This document shows positions 1 through 12,203 of a stretch of DNA of 64,000 bases, one piece after another. Each line of letters starts with the position of its first letter. The stretch's first letter is position 1. Below the pieces are notes generated by a model that searched no databases, was not told the origin of the DNA, and was given only the letters and a program-made list of their open reading frames with translations. The DNA is taken from contig NW_023503555.1 in the NCBI RefSeq assembly GCF_014529535.1, positions 8,184,001 through 8,248,000 of the forward strand, written 5' to 3'. A program made the position numbers and the translations under genes. This stretch comes from Bradysia coprophila. Its lineage: Eukaryota; Arthropoda; Insecta; Diptera; Sciaridae.

Positions 1-1219
1 ATTCAGACGAGATCGCTCAACAACCGACCAAATTTTCAAGCTTCGTCTGATTCTGCAAAAAGGCAGAGAATTTCGAGTCCGGACGTACCATCTTTTCATC
101 GACTTCAAGCAAGCCTACGATAGGACCAAGCGTAGAGAGCTGTATATGGCGATGAAGGAGCTGGGCTTCGAAACAAAATTGATTCGTCTTGTGAAAGCGA
201 CATTGGAAGGCACCAGATGTCGTGTCAAGGTGCAAAATGACATGTCCGATGTTTTTGCTGTTATGGAAGGGCTAAAGCAGGGCGACGCACTGTCATGCCT
301 GCTCTTCAATTTGGCTTTGGAAATTGCGATGAGGCGTGCTGGTATCCAAACCAACAAAACACTGGCGAATGGAACAGTCCAAATCCTGGGCTTTGCGGAT
401 GACTTGGACATCGCCAGCCGCACACATGCAGCAGCAGTGGACACTTTCACAAATCTGAAAATCCAAGCGGAAAGAATGGGTTTGATGATAAACGAATCAA
501 AAACAAAGTACATGAAGGCCGAGCCCGATTCGGTAGCCAATCAACAAGGAGACGTGATGAGCATTGATGAGTTGAACCTCGAGGTAGTCGACGAATTCGT
601 CTATCTTGGTGCGCTGATTCGATCTGATGGCGACAACACGCCGGAGATACAAAGGCGAATCATGGCGGCAAGCAGGTGCTATTACGGGCTAATGAAACAT
701 TTACGATCAAAGTTGGTATCAAAGAAAACGAAGTGCCAAGTTTACAAAACGCTTATTCGCCCGGTTCTAATCTACGGATGCGAGTCTTGGACGGTGAAGA
801 AAAGCGATGAACAGTTGCTCCTAACGTTCGAGCGTAAAGTCCTCCGTACCATTTTTGGAGCAATGCGCGAAGGTGAAAGATGGCGGCGACGGTACAACTT
901 TGAACTGAAACGTGATTTTGGTGAACCGGATATTGTGGCAGTGGTGAAAGTCCAACGGTTGAGGTGGGCGGGGCATCTAGCACGCATGGATATGAACAGA
1001 GCTCCCTCGATGTTATTCCGAAACGATCCAGAAGGGCGACGAGGAAAAGGTCGTCCAAAGATGAGATGGATAGATGGCGTCGAATTAGATCTACGGACGC
1101 TGGGAATAAGAAGTTGGCGAAGTGTAGCAGGGGACAGGGTTCGCTGGAACCGGATTCTCGATCAGGCCAAGGCCCACAAGTGGCTGTAGCGCCGGAGAAG
1201 TAAGAAGTAAGAAGTAAGT
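1..1219 (+). mobile_element. RTE-type LINE, 3' part of the pol gene
   Basis: The reading frame is open from base 2 to the stop at 1189 and is cut at its 5' side by the window edge. It codes for the palm and thumb of a reverse transcriptase. FIDFKQAYD (about 92-118) is motif A, LKQGDALSCLLFNLALE is motif B and FADDLD (about 395) is motif C with the catalytic Asp pair. The C-terminal part has the features YGCESW and LRWAGHLARMD and a GRRGKGRPKMRW stretch, typical of RTE elements. After the stop comes a short 3' end closing in repeats of GAAGTAA (1199-1219), as RTE elements do. No break is visible, so this could be a young copy. The endonuclease part, if present, lies outside the window. Confidence 0.85.
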
Positions 1220-2119
1220 ACTTAACAAATATGTGTTTTCACATTTATAATATTGTTTCATTTTCACGAATATTTTTCACAATTGAAACACGTCTGCAAG
1301 GAAAAAAAATTCATGTATCTCACTTCGTTCGGGCTACAACTCGCGAAATTGCCTAAAAACAATCGTCCAAAACAGATACACAAATGACTATTCCACTTTA
1401 GGTACATTTTTTTGGCAGTACATCGAGAATAATCACATAAGTTGCTATATCAAAACCGTTTCTTATGTCACGAACCTCGAAATTATGTTTTCAATTTTTT
1501 GAAATATAAGTCTTTACTTTTAAGAAATTAACCAAAAACAATTTTGTTTCTATCACGGCGGCCATTTTGTTTTCACTATATTTCTATGATGGGAGTCTTC
1601 GATGTTAGATTTTCTATTGTTATTGAAGACACAATACGAGTTTTATTTCAATTAAAAGAGATGACGCTATAGTATTTGGTTTTTGTCCGAAGCTAGACCC
1701 TTGTGCGCTCTTAACATTTTCCCACTTAACTAAATAGCAGCGTAGTTGTAGATGGATATCCGGAGAAATTTTATAGTAAAATCGCGAGCGACAAAACTTA
1801 CTGATCCATCTCATTTTCCCTAATTGAAATTTGCTTTGTAAAACTCTCGAGGGAGTAACGAGTCAATCTTCACAACATAAAACGTTCTTGGGGTAAAACG
1901 ATAAATTAGAATCGACTTCTGTTCGCAAAATATTTTAACAAACTGTGAAAAGTTCACAGTTCGTGCTCAAAATAGTTCACATCTGTACTCGACTACGTAA
2001 ACTGTAAACTACGTAAAAGGTGAACTTACACACGCAAGTTTATTGCTGCAAATGCTTTTTAGCCATGCCATCGACTTAATGACTGCTTTTACAACATTTT
2101 GGTATCGAGTTCACATCTG
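1220..2119. other. Non-coding stretch with a half MITE copy
   Basis: No gene is visible. Bases about 1318-1391 match the right half of the inverted-repeat element at 61313-61425 (shared stretch CACTTCGTTCG followed by GCGAAATTGCCTAAAA). The rest is AT-rich spacer without recognisable signals. Confidence 0.5.
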
Positions 2120-2124
2120 ATTCG

Positions 2125-2162
2125 GTTGTAAATGGCATTACCTCCTCACTATATTTACCTTG
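2125..2162. repeat. Right end of a CAAGGTAAATATAG-family MITE
   Basis: The stretch GGCATTACCTCCTCACTATA followed by TTTACCTTG is the right terminal repeat of the hAT-like MITE that is complete at 43534-43801. A matching left end is not convincing upstream, so this is listed as a partial or decayed copy. Confidence 0.55.
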
Positions 2163-2425
2163 GTTTTAGCCAAATTACCCCACGCCCTCGAACTGTGTAT
2201 CATTTGTTCACATGTTCTTGGTGTCTGTGCACATTTTTAGTTGTGTATGGAATTTTAGTGGACAGAATCGTCAGTTTTCGGCCAGCTGGAACGTTAAATA
2301 GGAAAATTAAAATTTTTAAAAATTCGTTGATGATACAGCTTGAACAATGAAGTGCGTATGAACGGTATGAACCGAATAGAATAGTAGATTACTACAACAG
2401 TTAAGGAATGAGATATATCGTATCC

Positions 2426-2521
2426 TCATAAATGGGAAGTGGACAAATGTATTACATAGACACAAATCAAAGAAAATTATCTTGCCCAGCCTAATACATT
2501 TGTCCACTTCCCAATTATGAG
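2426..2521. repeat. Short MITE, about 30-base terminal inverted repeats
   Basis: The ends are inverted copies of CTCATAAATGGGAAGTGGAC plus about ten further bases, and the middle is only about 36 bases. Solo half copies of the same terminus lie at 40783-40814 and about 48819-48849, in both cases just after a B-type zinc-finger copy. Those halves were therefore probably multiplied with the tandem array. Confidence 0.75.
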
Positions 2522-2750
2522 TAAAAGGATCCGAGCCCTTCAGCCCGAGTAAAAATCGCTTTACATTTACATTTCGCTTTACTAACGCCTGATGAGCACG
2601 CCCAATAACTTGGAATGATGCAAATCTGCATCAAAGTACTATTGTTTTCCCTTATTAATTATTACCAGACGTAAAGTTACTGATTACATAAAGTTACAAT
2701 TTACATGGCCTTAAAGGCGCGTTAAGGGGCCTACATGGCCTTAAGAAGGG

Positions 2751-2955
2751 CAATGAAAGTAGATAAGTAGGTATGGCCAGTCCATACAAGTCGGAGCACA
2801 TACGAATTTGCATGGCGCCACCTCAAACGAACTCATTTCTAGAGGAAATTTGCACTAGAAATGAGTTCGTTTGAGGTGACGCCATGCAAATCCGTATGTG
2901 CTCCGGCTAGAACAAATTTGAACGTTTGGCCATACCTACCTATTTACTTTCATTG
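2751..2955. mobile_element. hAT-like MITE with exact 8-base target duplication
   Basis: The element starts CAATGAAAGTAGATAAGTAG and ends with its inverted copy. It is flanked by AAGAAGGG on both sides (2743-2750 and 2956-2963). The inside is a second inverted repeat around TTTCTAGAGG. An 8-base target duplication and CA...TG ends fit a hAT-type parent. A sister copy is at 13436-13602. Confidence 0.88.
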
Positions 2956-3304
2956 AAGAAGGGCACCTTATGTCATTGCGATGTAGGACTCGTTTACCTG
3001 AGACACCTTAACACCTTAACATAGAGAGGTGTTCGATAAAGAAAAACCTAGTCGATTAGCTACCAGGTAGACTCTAGCAGCGTCTATTCATAGTGGACTA
3101 TTTTTTTATGTCGATTTTTCTACGAGTAATCGATCGGTTTCATTTAAACCGTAAACTACAATCGACACGTTATCAGAGTTTCAATAGAAACAGTCAAAAA
3201 GCATCTGTCACAGCGCTAGAACAGATTTTATCAACGGAAAATTGGTCCTCTTCTCTTATGTAAAATTGCGACGCAATATAGCATTACATACCGCCCTTAC
3301 AAAA

Positions 3305-3698
3305 TTAAGGTAAATGATGGAGAGTTGACCTAGTGGAAAAGTGATCTTAAGTTGTCCGTGTAAATTTGTATGAAGAAAAAATGATCGGTCAACTCACCAT
3401 CCAATAAACCGCGAGTTGTCTTATGACGTTTGTATATAGGACAATTCACGATTTATTGAATTTATATGAAATCGGACAACTCACGGTTCACGTAGGTTAA
3501 CTCTGCATTTTTATAAATTAATTAACTTTGTTTAACGAAATCTTCAATAATTAATAAAATTTATATTAATTAAGTCAACAAAAGGTAAATCTTTAAAATA
3601 AAAGTGGTTCCAAGTAACATAGTTTCAAAATCGATGAGAAATTCAAGTTCAAAGTTTGGTCTTGTCAATTTAGGTCAACTCTCCATCATTTACCTTAA
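3305..3698. mobile_element. TTAA-flanked inverted-repeat element
   Basis: An exact 29-base inverted repeat (core GGTAAATGATGGAGAGTTGA) bounds about 394 bases, and both ends sit on TTAA. The inside repeats short motifs about GTCAACTC and ACAACTCAC. TTAA flanks suggest a piggyBac-type parent, but they may simply be part of the terminal repeat, so the superfamily is open. Confidence 0.7.
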
Positions 3699-3818
3699 TT
3701 TAAATGACAAATTTTGACTACTGTGCCGAGAAGGCGTCTCTTGAAAATTCTGTTCTAGTGCTTGGTTCAGTGCTAGGATCGTAGAAATGTAATTTAATCG
3801 GGACAGTTTGGATTTTCC

Positions 3819-3973
3819 CAAGCTAAATATCGTGTGGAGGTAATGCCATATATAACCGATTCAGGTGTGCGGTGGCATGAAAGTTAAAAGCAAAAACATG
3901 GAATAGAAAGCACAAGTAAATCGCAGTCAACTGCGCGTCTGAATGGCATTACCTCCACACTATATCTATCTCA
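3819..3973. repeat. Older copy of the CAAGGTAAATATAG-family MITE
   Basis: The left end CAAGCTAAATATCGTG followed by GAGGTAATGCCATATA and the right end GGCATTACCTCCACACTATA match the complete copy at 43534-43801. No clean target duplication remains, so it is an old insertion. Confidence 0.7.
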
Positions 3974-4101
3974 TATTTTTGACTTTGAATATTTTAAAGA
4001 AGAAGCCTCACTTACATTCTATGTTCATCCTAGAGATGTTAAGCTGGACGATTCTTTGACAATTGACCTACGATGAATGGAAAAATCTCAAGACATACTA
4101 T

Positions 4102-7100
4102 GTGTAACATCCAAATATGGTCATGATCGTAGTTAATTTATTTAACACAGATACCAAATGTCATGTGGAATGCGTGGAACGCGAGTGCTTGGAGAAACAG
4201 CGACTGCTACGCAATTGACATCTGATTGTTTTTTGTTGATTTGTTGGTTTTGTCGAGTGCTTTTCAATTTTAACATTTTCAAACAGCTTCTAGTTTTGTG
4301 TTAAAATTGTTTCAAAGTCTTCTAAATTTATAGGTTTCAGATGTGTTCGTATATAATAAGCCCTAATTAGGCCGTTAAATCGTGAATTTTGCTTTGTGTT
4401 TGAGTGATTTGTTTCCTTACAGAACTCATTCTGTTCTTTTCTTTTTTAAAAGAAAAATTTAATTAATTTGATAATACAGTAGGCAAAGTATCTAAATTGA
4501 TAATTTTCCATTAATTCGTCACAACTTTTAATTCATAATTCAATCCTGAAAATTCGTCAATCTAAAAATACACTGCTCGTTCGCATTCACATCCGCAATC
4601 AACAAACGTCAAACGGTTTTCATTGTCTCATTAGATTTTTTTGTGAAAATGTTTTTTGCCTACCTATTAAACCAGAGCTCTCAATATTTCCGAAATTGTT
4701 TCTTTTCGAATAAGGAAAGTGCTCTTAAAATCAACAAATCGAAAACAAAAAACAATGTTTTTTATTCTTGGAGTTATTTTCAGAAAAGTTATGCTCCGCA
4801 AGTGTCGGAAATCGATTTTTTTAAATAAAACTTAGATTTATTGATCAAAAACAGTTAAAGAACTTATATAAATTGTTCTTCGCTTGTTCGATACTGTTTT
4901 TAATTCATTCTCATTGAAAATGTGTTTTGACTACTTATCTACTCGAAAATAAAGAAATATCAGGAATTCCTAATAAGTTGCAGATGTTTTCGATTCAAAA
5001 GTTTTTTTCCTCTATTTCAATGGATCTTTATTTTAATATTGAATAATAGAAGGGTTCTGTTAGCCGGGCTCACTGAATATCTTTGAATTTTGACCTAATC
5101 TCTTTTTAAGTTTCTACAGAAAGGTGTTGAGGAATTTCGCGCCACGTTATTCACAATAACCCACAAAGTGACATTTTCCTTATATGAAATGTGTCATTTT
5201 GTCTATTATTGTGAATGACGTAGCGCGAGATTCCTAGCAGCCTACAGAAATTCTTATGAAGTCACTTTGGAGGAATTATTTCAGCAACCCCTTCTTAATA
5301 AGATTTAAAAAATCCATTAGTCGAAAAGATAAATCTGATAAATTTATTGCACTCTTAGCGCTGGTTTTTGTATTGAACTTCTTGAAATAAGTACGTTACT
5401 TCAGTTAATTCATTCTTTATTTGGTTTTTCGTTGCTTTTTTTAAAACAATACCTTGCAGTGCTGCTTGATAATTTATTAATCCAGTGGGGAATAATTTCC
5501 CTCACTATGGCATTATGTAATAAATCTCATATTTCTATCTCCGAAATGCTGCGTAAATGTCGAACATTAACAAATTTGGACAATTGAAAAATATCAGAAA
5601 ATGTGAGTGTAGAAAATGGCTTGACTACTACACCTCGTAGGCTTATCTCAAATCTTAATAAAATTCTAAGCTCTAACCGTAGCTCAACTTTTTTTCGTTA
5701 AATATATTCTTTGGTTTTTCTGTCAGAAGGATGTGCTATGTGACAATAAACTAAAGTTGGTTGATTTCTTGGACTATAGCGGATGGTTTGTAAATAAAAG
5801 ACGTTAGTTTCCGCAATATTTCGAGCTTCGGCTTTGCTCTTCATCAGGCTCTTTTGACTACTAATTACATTACTGAAAATCAACAAAAATATGAAGCTAA
5901 GACTACTAACTCCTCTCCACATGCATATTACAACTGTTTTGTAGCTTTGACTTTAATTTAGCCAACGGCGAAGAAACAAAATCCAACATGTGTCAATAAA
6001 CAGCAGACGCATCTTCATTGTATTTTCGTTAGTAATTTGAAGGACACCGCGAGTGTAATCGACAATCATTGAAATAGGAATAGCCTGAAACCTGATATGA
6101 TCTGGATCAGATCTAATAGATTTTGACTTGACCTGATTTGAGTTCAACCTGAAAATACAGACACTGGACCTGAAGTGAATTGTATCAGACCTATTTCGCA
6201 AATTATTTTAACAATATTTTGAGAAATTTGTTACTTCTATTATGCAAATATCCTCCGTGAAACTACTAAACGAAAATTACGATTTTAGAACTCCGCGGCA
6301 AAGGAAACTAACAAGAAATATGCGGATGAATCAGGTCAATCCTGGTTATTTCAGGTTAAATTTAAAACATGTCAGGTCAGATCAGGTTTTTGATTTTCAT
6401 GTCAAAAACCTACCTATTCCGAGGCATAAGTGGTTTGTAGTGTGGCCAAGCTAATTCACTGACCGAAAACAGCATGGTTTCCTCACCTTTTTAAGTACAA
6501 TCTTCAAAACAACCTTCAAAAGAAATCTTTTCCTATTTGATTTTCCACATAAACTACAGTTTTCTGAAACTTTGCCTAAATCTTTTGCCGATCCCAAAAT
6601 GCATTCCAATTTGCTGTAAAGATCTTCGCATCATCAATTAAATACAACAGTCGATTGAATTGACGATTCAAAGGCTTGCGTAGCATAAATTTCCTGAAAA
6701 TAACTCCAAGAATAAAAACATTGTTTTCTGTTTTCGATTTGTTGATTTTAAGAGCACTTTCCTTATTCGAAATTTATAAAAATTATCAATTGAAGCATCT
6801 TGTAAACAATTTATTGAATCGAATAAATGAAACAATTTCGGAAATATTGAGAGCTCTGGTTTAATAGGTAGGCAAAAAACATTTTCACAAAAAATCTAAT
6901 GAGACAATGAAAACCGTTTGACGTTTGTTGATTGCGGATGTGAATGCGTACGAGCAGTGTATTTTTAGATTGATGAATTTTCAGGATTGAATTATGAATT
7001 AAAAGTTGTGACGAATTTATGGAAAATTATCAATTTAGATACTTTGCCTACTGTATTATCAAATTAATTAAATTTTTCTTTTAAAAAAGAAAAGAACAGA

Positions 7101-7461
7101 ATGAGTTCTGTAAGGAAACAAATCACTCAAACACAAAGCAAAATTCACGATTTAACGGCCTAATTAGGGCTTATTATATACGAACACATCTGAAATCTAT
7201 AAAATTTAGAAGACTTTGAAACAATTTTAACACAAAACTAGAAGCTGTTTCAGTCCTTGTTACACCAAAGCGAAAGAAAATGTTAAAATTGAAAAGCACT
7301 CGACAAAACCAACAAATCAACAAAAAAACAATCAGATGTCAATTGCGTAGCAGTCGCTGTTTCTCCAAGCACTCGCGTTCCACGCATTCCACATGACATT
7401 TGGTATCTGTGTTAAATAAATTAACTACGATCATGACCATATTTGGATGTTACACATAGTA
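4102..7461. mobile_element. Long-inverted-repeat (foldback-like) element, 3.4 kb
   Basis: The ends, starting CTATGTGTAACATCCAAATA on the plus strand and ending in its inverted copy, are inverted repeats of about 700-790 bases each (left 4102 to about 4803, right about 6672 to 7461). They are highly alike over their length. The right arm has an extra stretch of about 60 bases near 6775-6835 and an extra 20 or so near 7250. The spacer of about 1.9 kb has no convincing gene, only AT-rich sequence, a Mutator-like MITE (5123-5241) and short repeats around ACCTGATCTGACC (about 6080-6400). The outermost bases could be preceded by a TA target site on each side. It is most likely a non-autonomous foldback-type DNA transposon. 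No transposase is seen, and the superfamily cannot be decided. Confidence 0.8.
5123..5241. mobile_element. Mutator-like MITE, 119 bases, 9-base target duplication
   Basis: The terminal repeats carry AGGAATTTCGCGCCACGT and the reverse form ACGTAGCGCGAGATTCCT around a core with TTATTGTGAATGAC. CTACAGAAA lies on both sides (5114-5122 and 5242-5250). GG starts and 8-9-base duplications are typical of Mutator-like elements. It lies in the spacer of the foldback element, so it landed after it. A second copy is at 54502-54621. Confidence 0.85.
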
Positions 7462-7667
7462 CGGGAAGATTTTTTTTTCTCTTGAAAATCAATTTCCAAA
7501 CACGTTAGGGCCAGTTCATTGCGCCAATGTATACGACCATGAAATAGCCTTAAGGTAACATTGATCGAATGTTGAAACGTTTTATGAATAGACAAAAAAA
7601 TGACACGTTATTAGTATTAACTCATAGCAAACAAACAACTCGAACAGGAGAGTCTCCTAAGGAGACA

Positions 7668-7673
7668 TTTATT
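7668..7673 (-). terminator. Poly(A) signal of zinc-finger gene A
   Basis: AATAAA on the minus strand, about 130 bases after the stop of the zinc-finger gene. The context TGAATAAATGTCTCC is conserved in the 3' ends of B1, B2 and B4, which supports its use. Confidence 0.75.
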
Positions 7674-7801
7674 CAGAATTTTAATTACACAAAACTAATC
7701 CATCAGCAACACAAATGATTTCGTTTCCACAGAATAAAAACGAAAATTGTTTTTTTGTCAATTACAAAGCAAAACCGTCGCCATCGTTCCAATATCTTAC
7801 T

Positions 7802-10800
7802 CTAAATGGTACTTCGCCTATTCTCCTCCTCTTTGTGCAGTTTACGATGTTTCGCTAACGAGGAACTTCCGTAAAAAGTTTTATTGCATTCGTTGCACAC
7901 GTACGGCCTTTCACCTGAAATAATCAAAAAAAAAATCAATTTATTTCGAGGTGAGCCCATTTTGGGAGTCGATAAACAAACCGGTGTGAATATTCTTGTG
8001 ATCCCTGAACGAATTCTTATTCCGAAAGCCTTTATTGCAGACGTCACACGTGAACGGCGTTTCAACTGAAAGATTGTAAAAAATGAACTTGTTCAGACCG
8101 GAAATGGTTATGAGTGAAAGTTTACTCGTGTGAATCCATAAAAAAGAAACTGGACTTGATGCCCGGAAGCAACATTGGAAACCAAACATTCCATCGGCTT
8201 CAACCAAGGCCTATTTTTGGTAATTTTCTTTGACAATCTAGGAAATTTTTGGTAAATTTTGGAAATTTGTAGAAAAAAAATATACCAAAATTAGGCCCTG
8301 GCTGGCTTCCACATCCAGAAGAAACACAAATTTTTGGAATTTTCAGTTAGTCGCAGTGTCTCCTCTCTCAGAAAAGCATCAAAACTTTCGCCCTACTTCC
8401 TTCTTCATTTTCACTTACCACTATGTGTCCATTGGTGATTGGTTAGAAAGCTTTTAAATTTGAAAGTACGATTACAAGTCGAACATATGAATGGCCTCTC
8501 ATCTGTGAAACAAAATGTTTGGAAATTTTAGGTTGTCCCAGTGTTTCCTTCTCTATATTCAACTATCTTTTCACTCACCAGAATGAGTCCTTTCATGAAG
8601 TTTCAAATTGCTTTTTGTACTGCTACGATGACTACAGTGGCTACACTGGAATGGCTTTTCGCCTACGTAAAGCAAATGGAAAATTAATATTTTATCACAG
8701 AAATTCCATCCCGGGTGAAAAGACGAACAAGACTTTTCGCACTTACCAGTGTGCGTCCGCAAATGAATTTCCAGATCGCATTGAAAACCAAATTGTTTGT
8801 CACACTCTGAACAGGGATACATTGGCCATTCGTCTAAATGAGAACAACAGTTGACTTAATTGATCTGCATTTTAAGCGAAAGACGAAGAACTTACCGCTA
8901 CTACTAGTAAAACTGAATCGGTTTGGAATGCTTTCGGTAGAGGTTTCGGTGTTTTCCTGTGTTAATGGAGAAAATAAAAGTAAAAGCGTGCGTATAAGGA
9001 AACCTTTGTTGGGCAGTAGATGGTCCCACAATTTGTGCTTCGTTCTTTGCGGTCTATTTTCTTGTGAAATAACTTCACTCTGCTAAAATGTCTATGAAAT
9101 GTCACGGCAAAGAAGTTGGTTCACAAAGAAATGGAGCGCTGAAATTAGTAATTCTATGACGAAATGCACTAGAAATGTCGATAGAAAAATCTGTTACGTT
9201 TGAGCTTTAAAGTTTCCAAGCAGCATTTCCCCATCCACATCGTGTGGAAATTACAAATCGAGGCAAAAAGGCATTCCATCAACTATTACGGAAAAGGCAC
9301 CAGTTACGGCCAACCTTCATTTCTATTACAGGCCCTATTTCGACTCCCTCACGTACGGAGCTTTGTCATTCATTTTTCTCTTTCAGGGTTCGTAACCAGT
9401 GACGTTACTAATACGAACAAAACCGTAAACGTTTATAGATGGATAGCAAGATGCTCGGTTAAAATGTCTCTTATCACATCCCATTTCTCCTCCATAACTC
9501 CTATATTGAAATGGCTTGCCAAAACTGATATTGAGAAATTACATACCTTGACCTCCTGCGACTCCAATGCAATTTCTGATCGCTCGGAATTGTCCAGGGC
9601 ACGTGATGTACTTGGTAGGGCCAACTCTTGTTCCATTTGTTGATTGTCGAGAGCAATGTTGGCAGCATTCAGCACCTCGAAATCACTTTGCTGATTGAGT
9701 TGCCGATCCTCGGATCTGAAAATAGGCACTGGCATCACCATCGCGTTGCTGCGGTTACACCACTGAGATTTTCTATAGAGTTTCTTAAAAGACAAAGGAT
9801 TTTCAACGATCCTTCGCGTCTCATTCCGGACTAAAGTCCACGGTGTGGTTGAACAAAGTCTAATTAAAAGTGTGATGCAAAGTAATTTTTTTGCTTAATT
9901 ACTATTGGTAATGATCTCCTGATCATTTTAGGCCTAAAGAAAGAAAAAAGTCAGCGGGTGGTTTTTGAGATAAATTCAAAGTGAAAGTTTATGCCATTTT
10001 AACAGATCTGGATCAAACATTCTTTCCTGTTTTTGTTTGTGTGTCGGGTAGCTGATGTCACTAACTTTCCAACGATACCACGCATGCCATGCTACTGACA
10101 ATATATGCATGTTTTTTATCAACTTTACTTTACACATCATTAGGCCACAACAGAAAATTTTTTCGACTCTTCCGGAAAGGCGGTATAGTATGTTTTAGTT
10201 GGACTGGCTCCCTGATTCTGAAATGCTATACCATTGGTCTTAAAGTCACGTTCTGCGTCCAGAAGGAGGACTAAAATTTAGATTTAGAGGAAAACTAAAG
10301 GTGTTGCAGTGGCGAATGTACATTCGTATCTGGACATGCTACACAACCGACACTCCATAAAATTCAATTTATCTCAAAAACCGCCCGCCGACATTTTTCT
10401 TTCTTTAGGCCTAAAATGATCAGGAGATCATTACTAATAATAATTCGGAGAAAAAATCACTTTGCATTACACTTTTAATTAGACTTTGTTCAACCACACC
10501 GTGTAATAATGCACCACTCATCATTTTCAACAACATTTTCATTTGACTTTCTTGAGCTTAGGATTCAGTTCATGCATAGAAACTTGTAAATGTCTTACAC
10601 AGAAGGGCGATGAATTTGTGGAGATTGAGTCTGCCAAGGGCGCCAAAGATCTGGTAGTGGCACTGATTCCTGTAAAGGCAGAACAAATGCACTCGCTTCT
10701 GGATTCTGTTGCTCTTCTGGTGGAGACGGAGACTGCGTCGCCTGTTCAGAAGGATTTTGCGGCTCCTCTGGTGGAGATGGCAAGTTGTCCAACTGCTTCG

Positions 10801-11110
10801 CCTGTTCAGATGGATTCTGCGGTTCCTCTGGTGGAGATGGCGAGTTTTCCAACGGTGCCGCCTGTTCAGATGTCGGTCTTGAATGATGTGGTAGCTCGTG
10901 TTTCTCTTCGTCATCCGATGAAATTACGTTAATTTCTTCGTCGCTTCCTTCATCACATTGATGTCGTGTATGTGATGATGAGGCCTCAACTGCTCCTGTA
11001 TTCTCAACTTTCTCGAACTTGAAGGAAAACAAAGAAATTGACTGTTGAGTGTCGGTGATGATGACGATGAATCTCCCAAAGCTTACCTCGTTCCGTAGCT
11101 GTTGTTCCAT
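7802..11110 (-). CDS. C2H2 zinc-finger protein, copy A (nine exons)
   Basis: Exons by position: 11110-11087, 11017-10599, 9715-9547, 8956-8896, 8833-8747, 8662-8579, 8502-8419, 8065-7982, 7914-7802. All joins are GT-AG and keep frame, giving 374 residues. Exon 2 codes for an acidic segment (about GSDEEINVISSDDEE) and three Pro/Glu-rich repeats of the form SPSPPEEPQNPSEQA. The last five exons each code for one C2H2 finger (for example C-x2-C-x12-H-x3-H in CSECDKQF...HLRTH) with linkers such as HTGEKPF. Each finger exon is bounded by phase-1 introns. It is probably a nuclear sequence-specific DNA-binding regulator; the target is unknown. The start is a choice: an in-frame stop lies just upstream of the ATG at 11110, and the acidic N-terminus of the B copies is not found here. 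All five fingers keep their zinc ligands. Confidence 0.82.
9839..10503. mobile_element. Inverted-repeat element inside intron 2 of gene A
   Basis: The ends CACGGTGTGGTTGAACAAAG and the inverted copy bound 665 bases; the inverted repeat is about 145 bases long and includes TTTAGGCCTAAAGAAAG. The inside has no gene. A target duplication is not evident. It explains most of the unusual length of this intron. Confidence 0.78.
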
Positions 11111-11200
11111 TTCATTCAATGTCGCACATCAACTCAAAATTGTTTTTCCATTGAGCGTTGCAGCTCCTCCGTCAATGTTAAATTGAAATGATTCTGTTCT
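11111..11200 (-). pseudogene. Decayed N-terminal coding remnant of gene A
   Basis: Upstream of the chosen start, the minus strand still resembles the end of B5 exon 1 (LTEELQRSMEKQF against [16 protein letters not shown] in B5). The match is disturbed by small length changes and a stop, TGA in TTGAGTTGATG. No trace of the acidic repeats is seen further upstream. Gene A either lost its N-terminus or begins at the downstream ATG. Confidence 0.5.
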
Positions 11201-12200
11201 AGAGTTTAGTGCACCGCGTCAAGATTTCAGCTCTTGGTACAATTTCCTCTACCTTCAGGGCGTTCACACGAAAGACTAATTCAGTTGCCTAAAATGTCAG
11301 TATCTTGGTTGTTTCTTTATCCTATGCTTTATCTTCTTTATCTTGCCGTCAAAAATGGAACAAGGAATCAATAACTAAGCTGAATGTGGTGACATTATGT
11401 CCTTAAGTACGGTTTCCACTTACAAAAAAGCACTCTGTATTGTCCCCGTTTACCCAAACGACGTCTTTTTATATTATTTAAAGAATAAACAGATAGAATA
11501 CGAAGTGGCTTTTCTCGTAAATGGAAATCAAGCCTGAAGTGTGTTTTCCACTCAACAAAAAGTACTCATCTTTGGTTTGCCGTTTGTCTTCAGCTTGTAC
11601 CAAGAAGTACTCGAAAATTCAGTCCAAGAATGCGTTTTCAATCGAAACACCTACCTGGTAAAACGGCGACACCGCAGCTATGATTTCCTCACTTATAATG
11701 TCGATAAAAATAAATTTTGAATAGAAAATTGACTTAAAATCGTAATTCAAAACGCAACAGTGACCACGACGACAGACTGAACAAAAACAAAAGACCAGAA
11801 ACAATGGTCCTCTACGTCAATTGCAATGTTTGAATCACAGCCTAGATTTTTAACCCTTAGCGAGCAAACCAACGCACTTCAAAACAAGCACCAGAACATA
11901 TTTTTATGTTGGTAAAAAAATCGGTTCTTGTGACTGTTCTTGGAGTTGCTTTGGTCAAATAGAGCTACAATAAGACTTAGTGATAAGCTCTTCATCTTAT
12001 TCAAGTAAATTGAAAAAGTTCGACACGTTTTGGTTTATATTTTACTTGACTGTTTGTTTATCTATTAACGCTGTAATTAACACTTTCTCCACGACTGTTA
12101 CAAATTGGATGGAACTTAAAAGAAACAATCGACGCTCGCTCGATACTCTTCCATCTCATCTCTTGCATGACATACTCTGGGAAAGTATTTATAGAGTGTT
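11201..12200. other. Non-coding stretch
   Basis: No gene is supported here. AT-rich sequence contains loose repeats of TTTCCACT...AAAAAGTACTC and a fragment CCAACGCACTTCAAAACAAG (about 11871) that resembles the end of the 45862-46011 MITE family. Confidence 0.45.
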
Positions 12201-12203
12201 ATA

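Noticed and set aside
5698-6454. Three medium open frames inside the foldback element
   Set aside because: They consist of translated short repeats around ACCTGATCTGACC, and no transposase motif is present.
4102-7461. A larger virus-like element with long terminal repeats
   Set aside because: The size is small, the spacer has no recognisable gene and the ends do not carry the expected signals. Foldback is the simplest call.
9200-9643. Plus-strand frame of 147 codons
   Set aside because: It covers an intron and exon 3 of gene A on the opposite strand and has no domain.
10543-10932. Plus-strand frame of 129 codons
   Set aside because: It is opposite to the Pro/Glu-rich exon of zinc-finger gene A. 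The minus frame fits the splice sites and paralogues.
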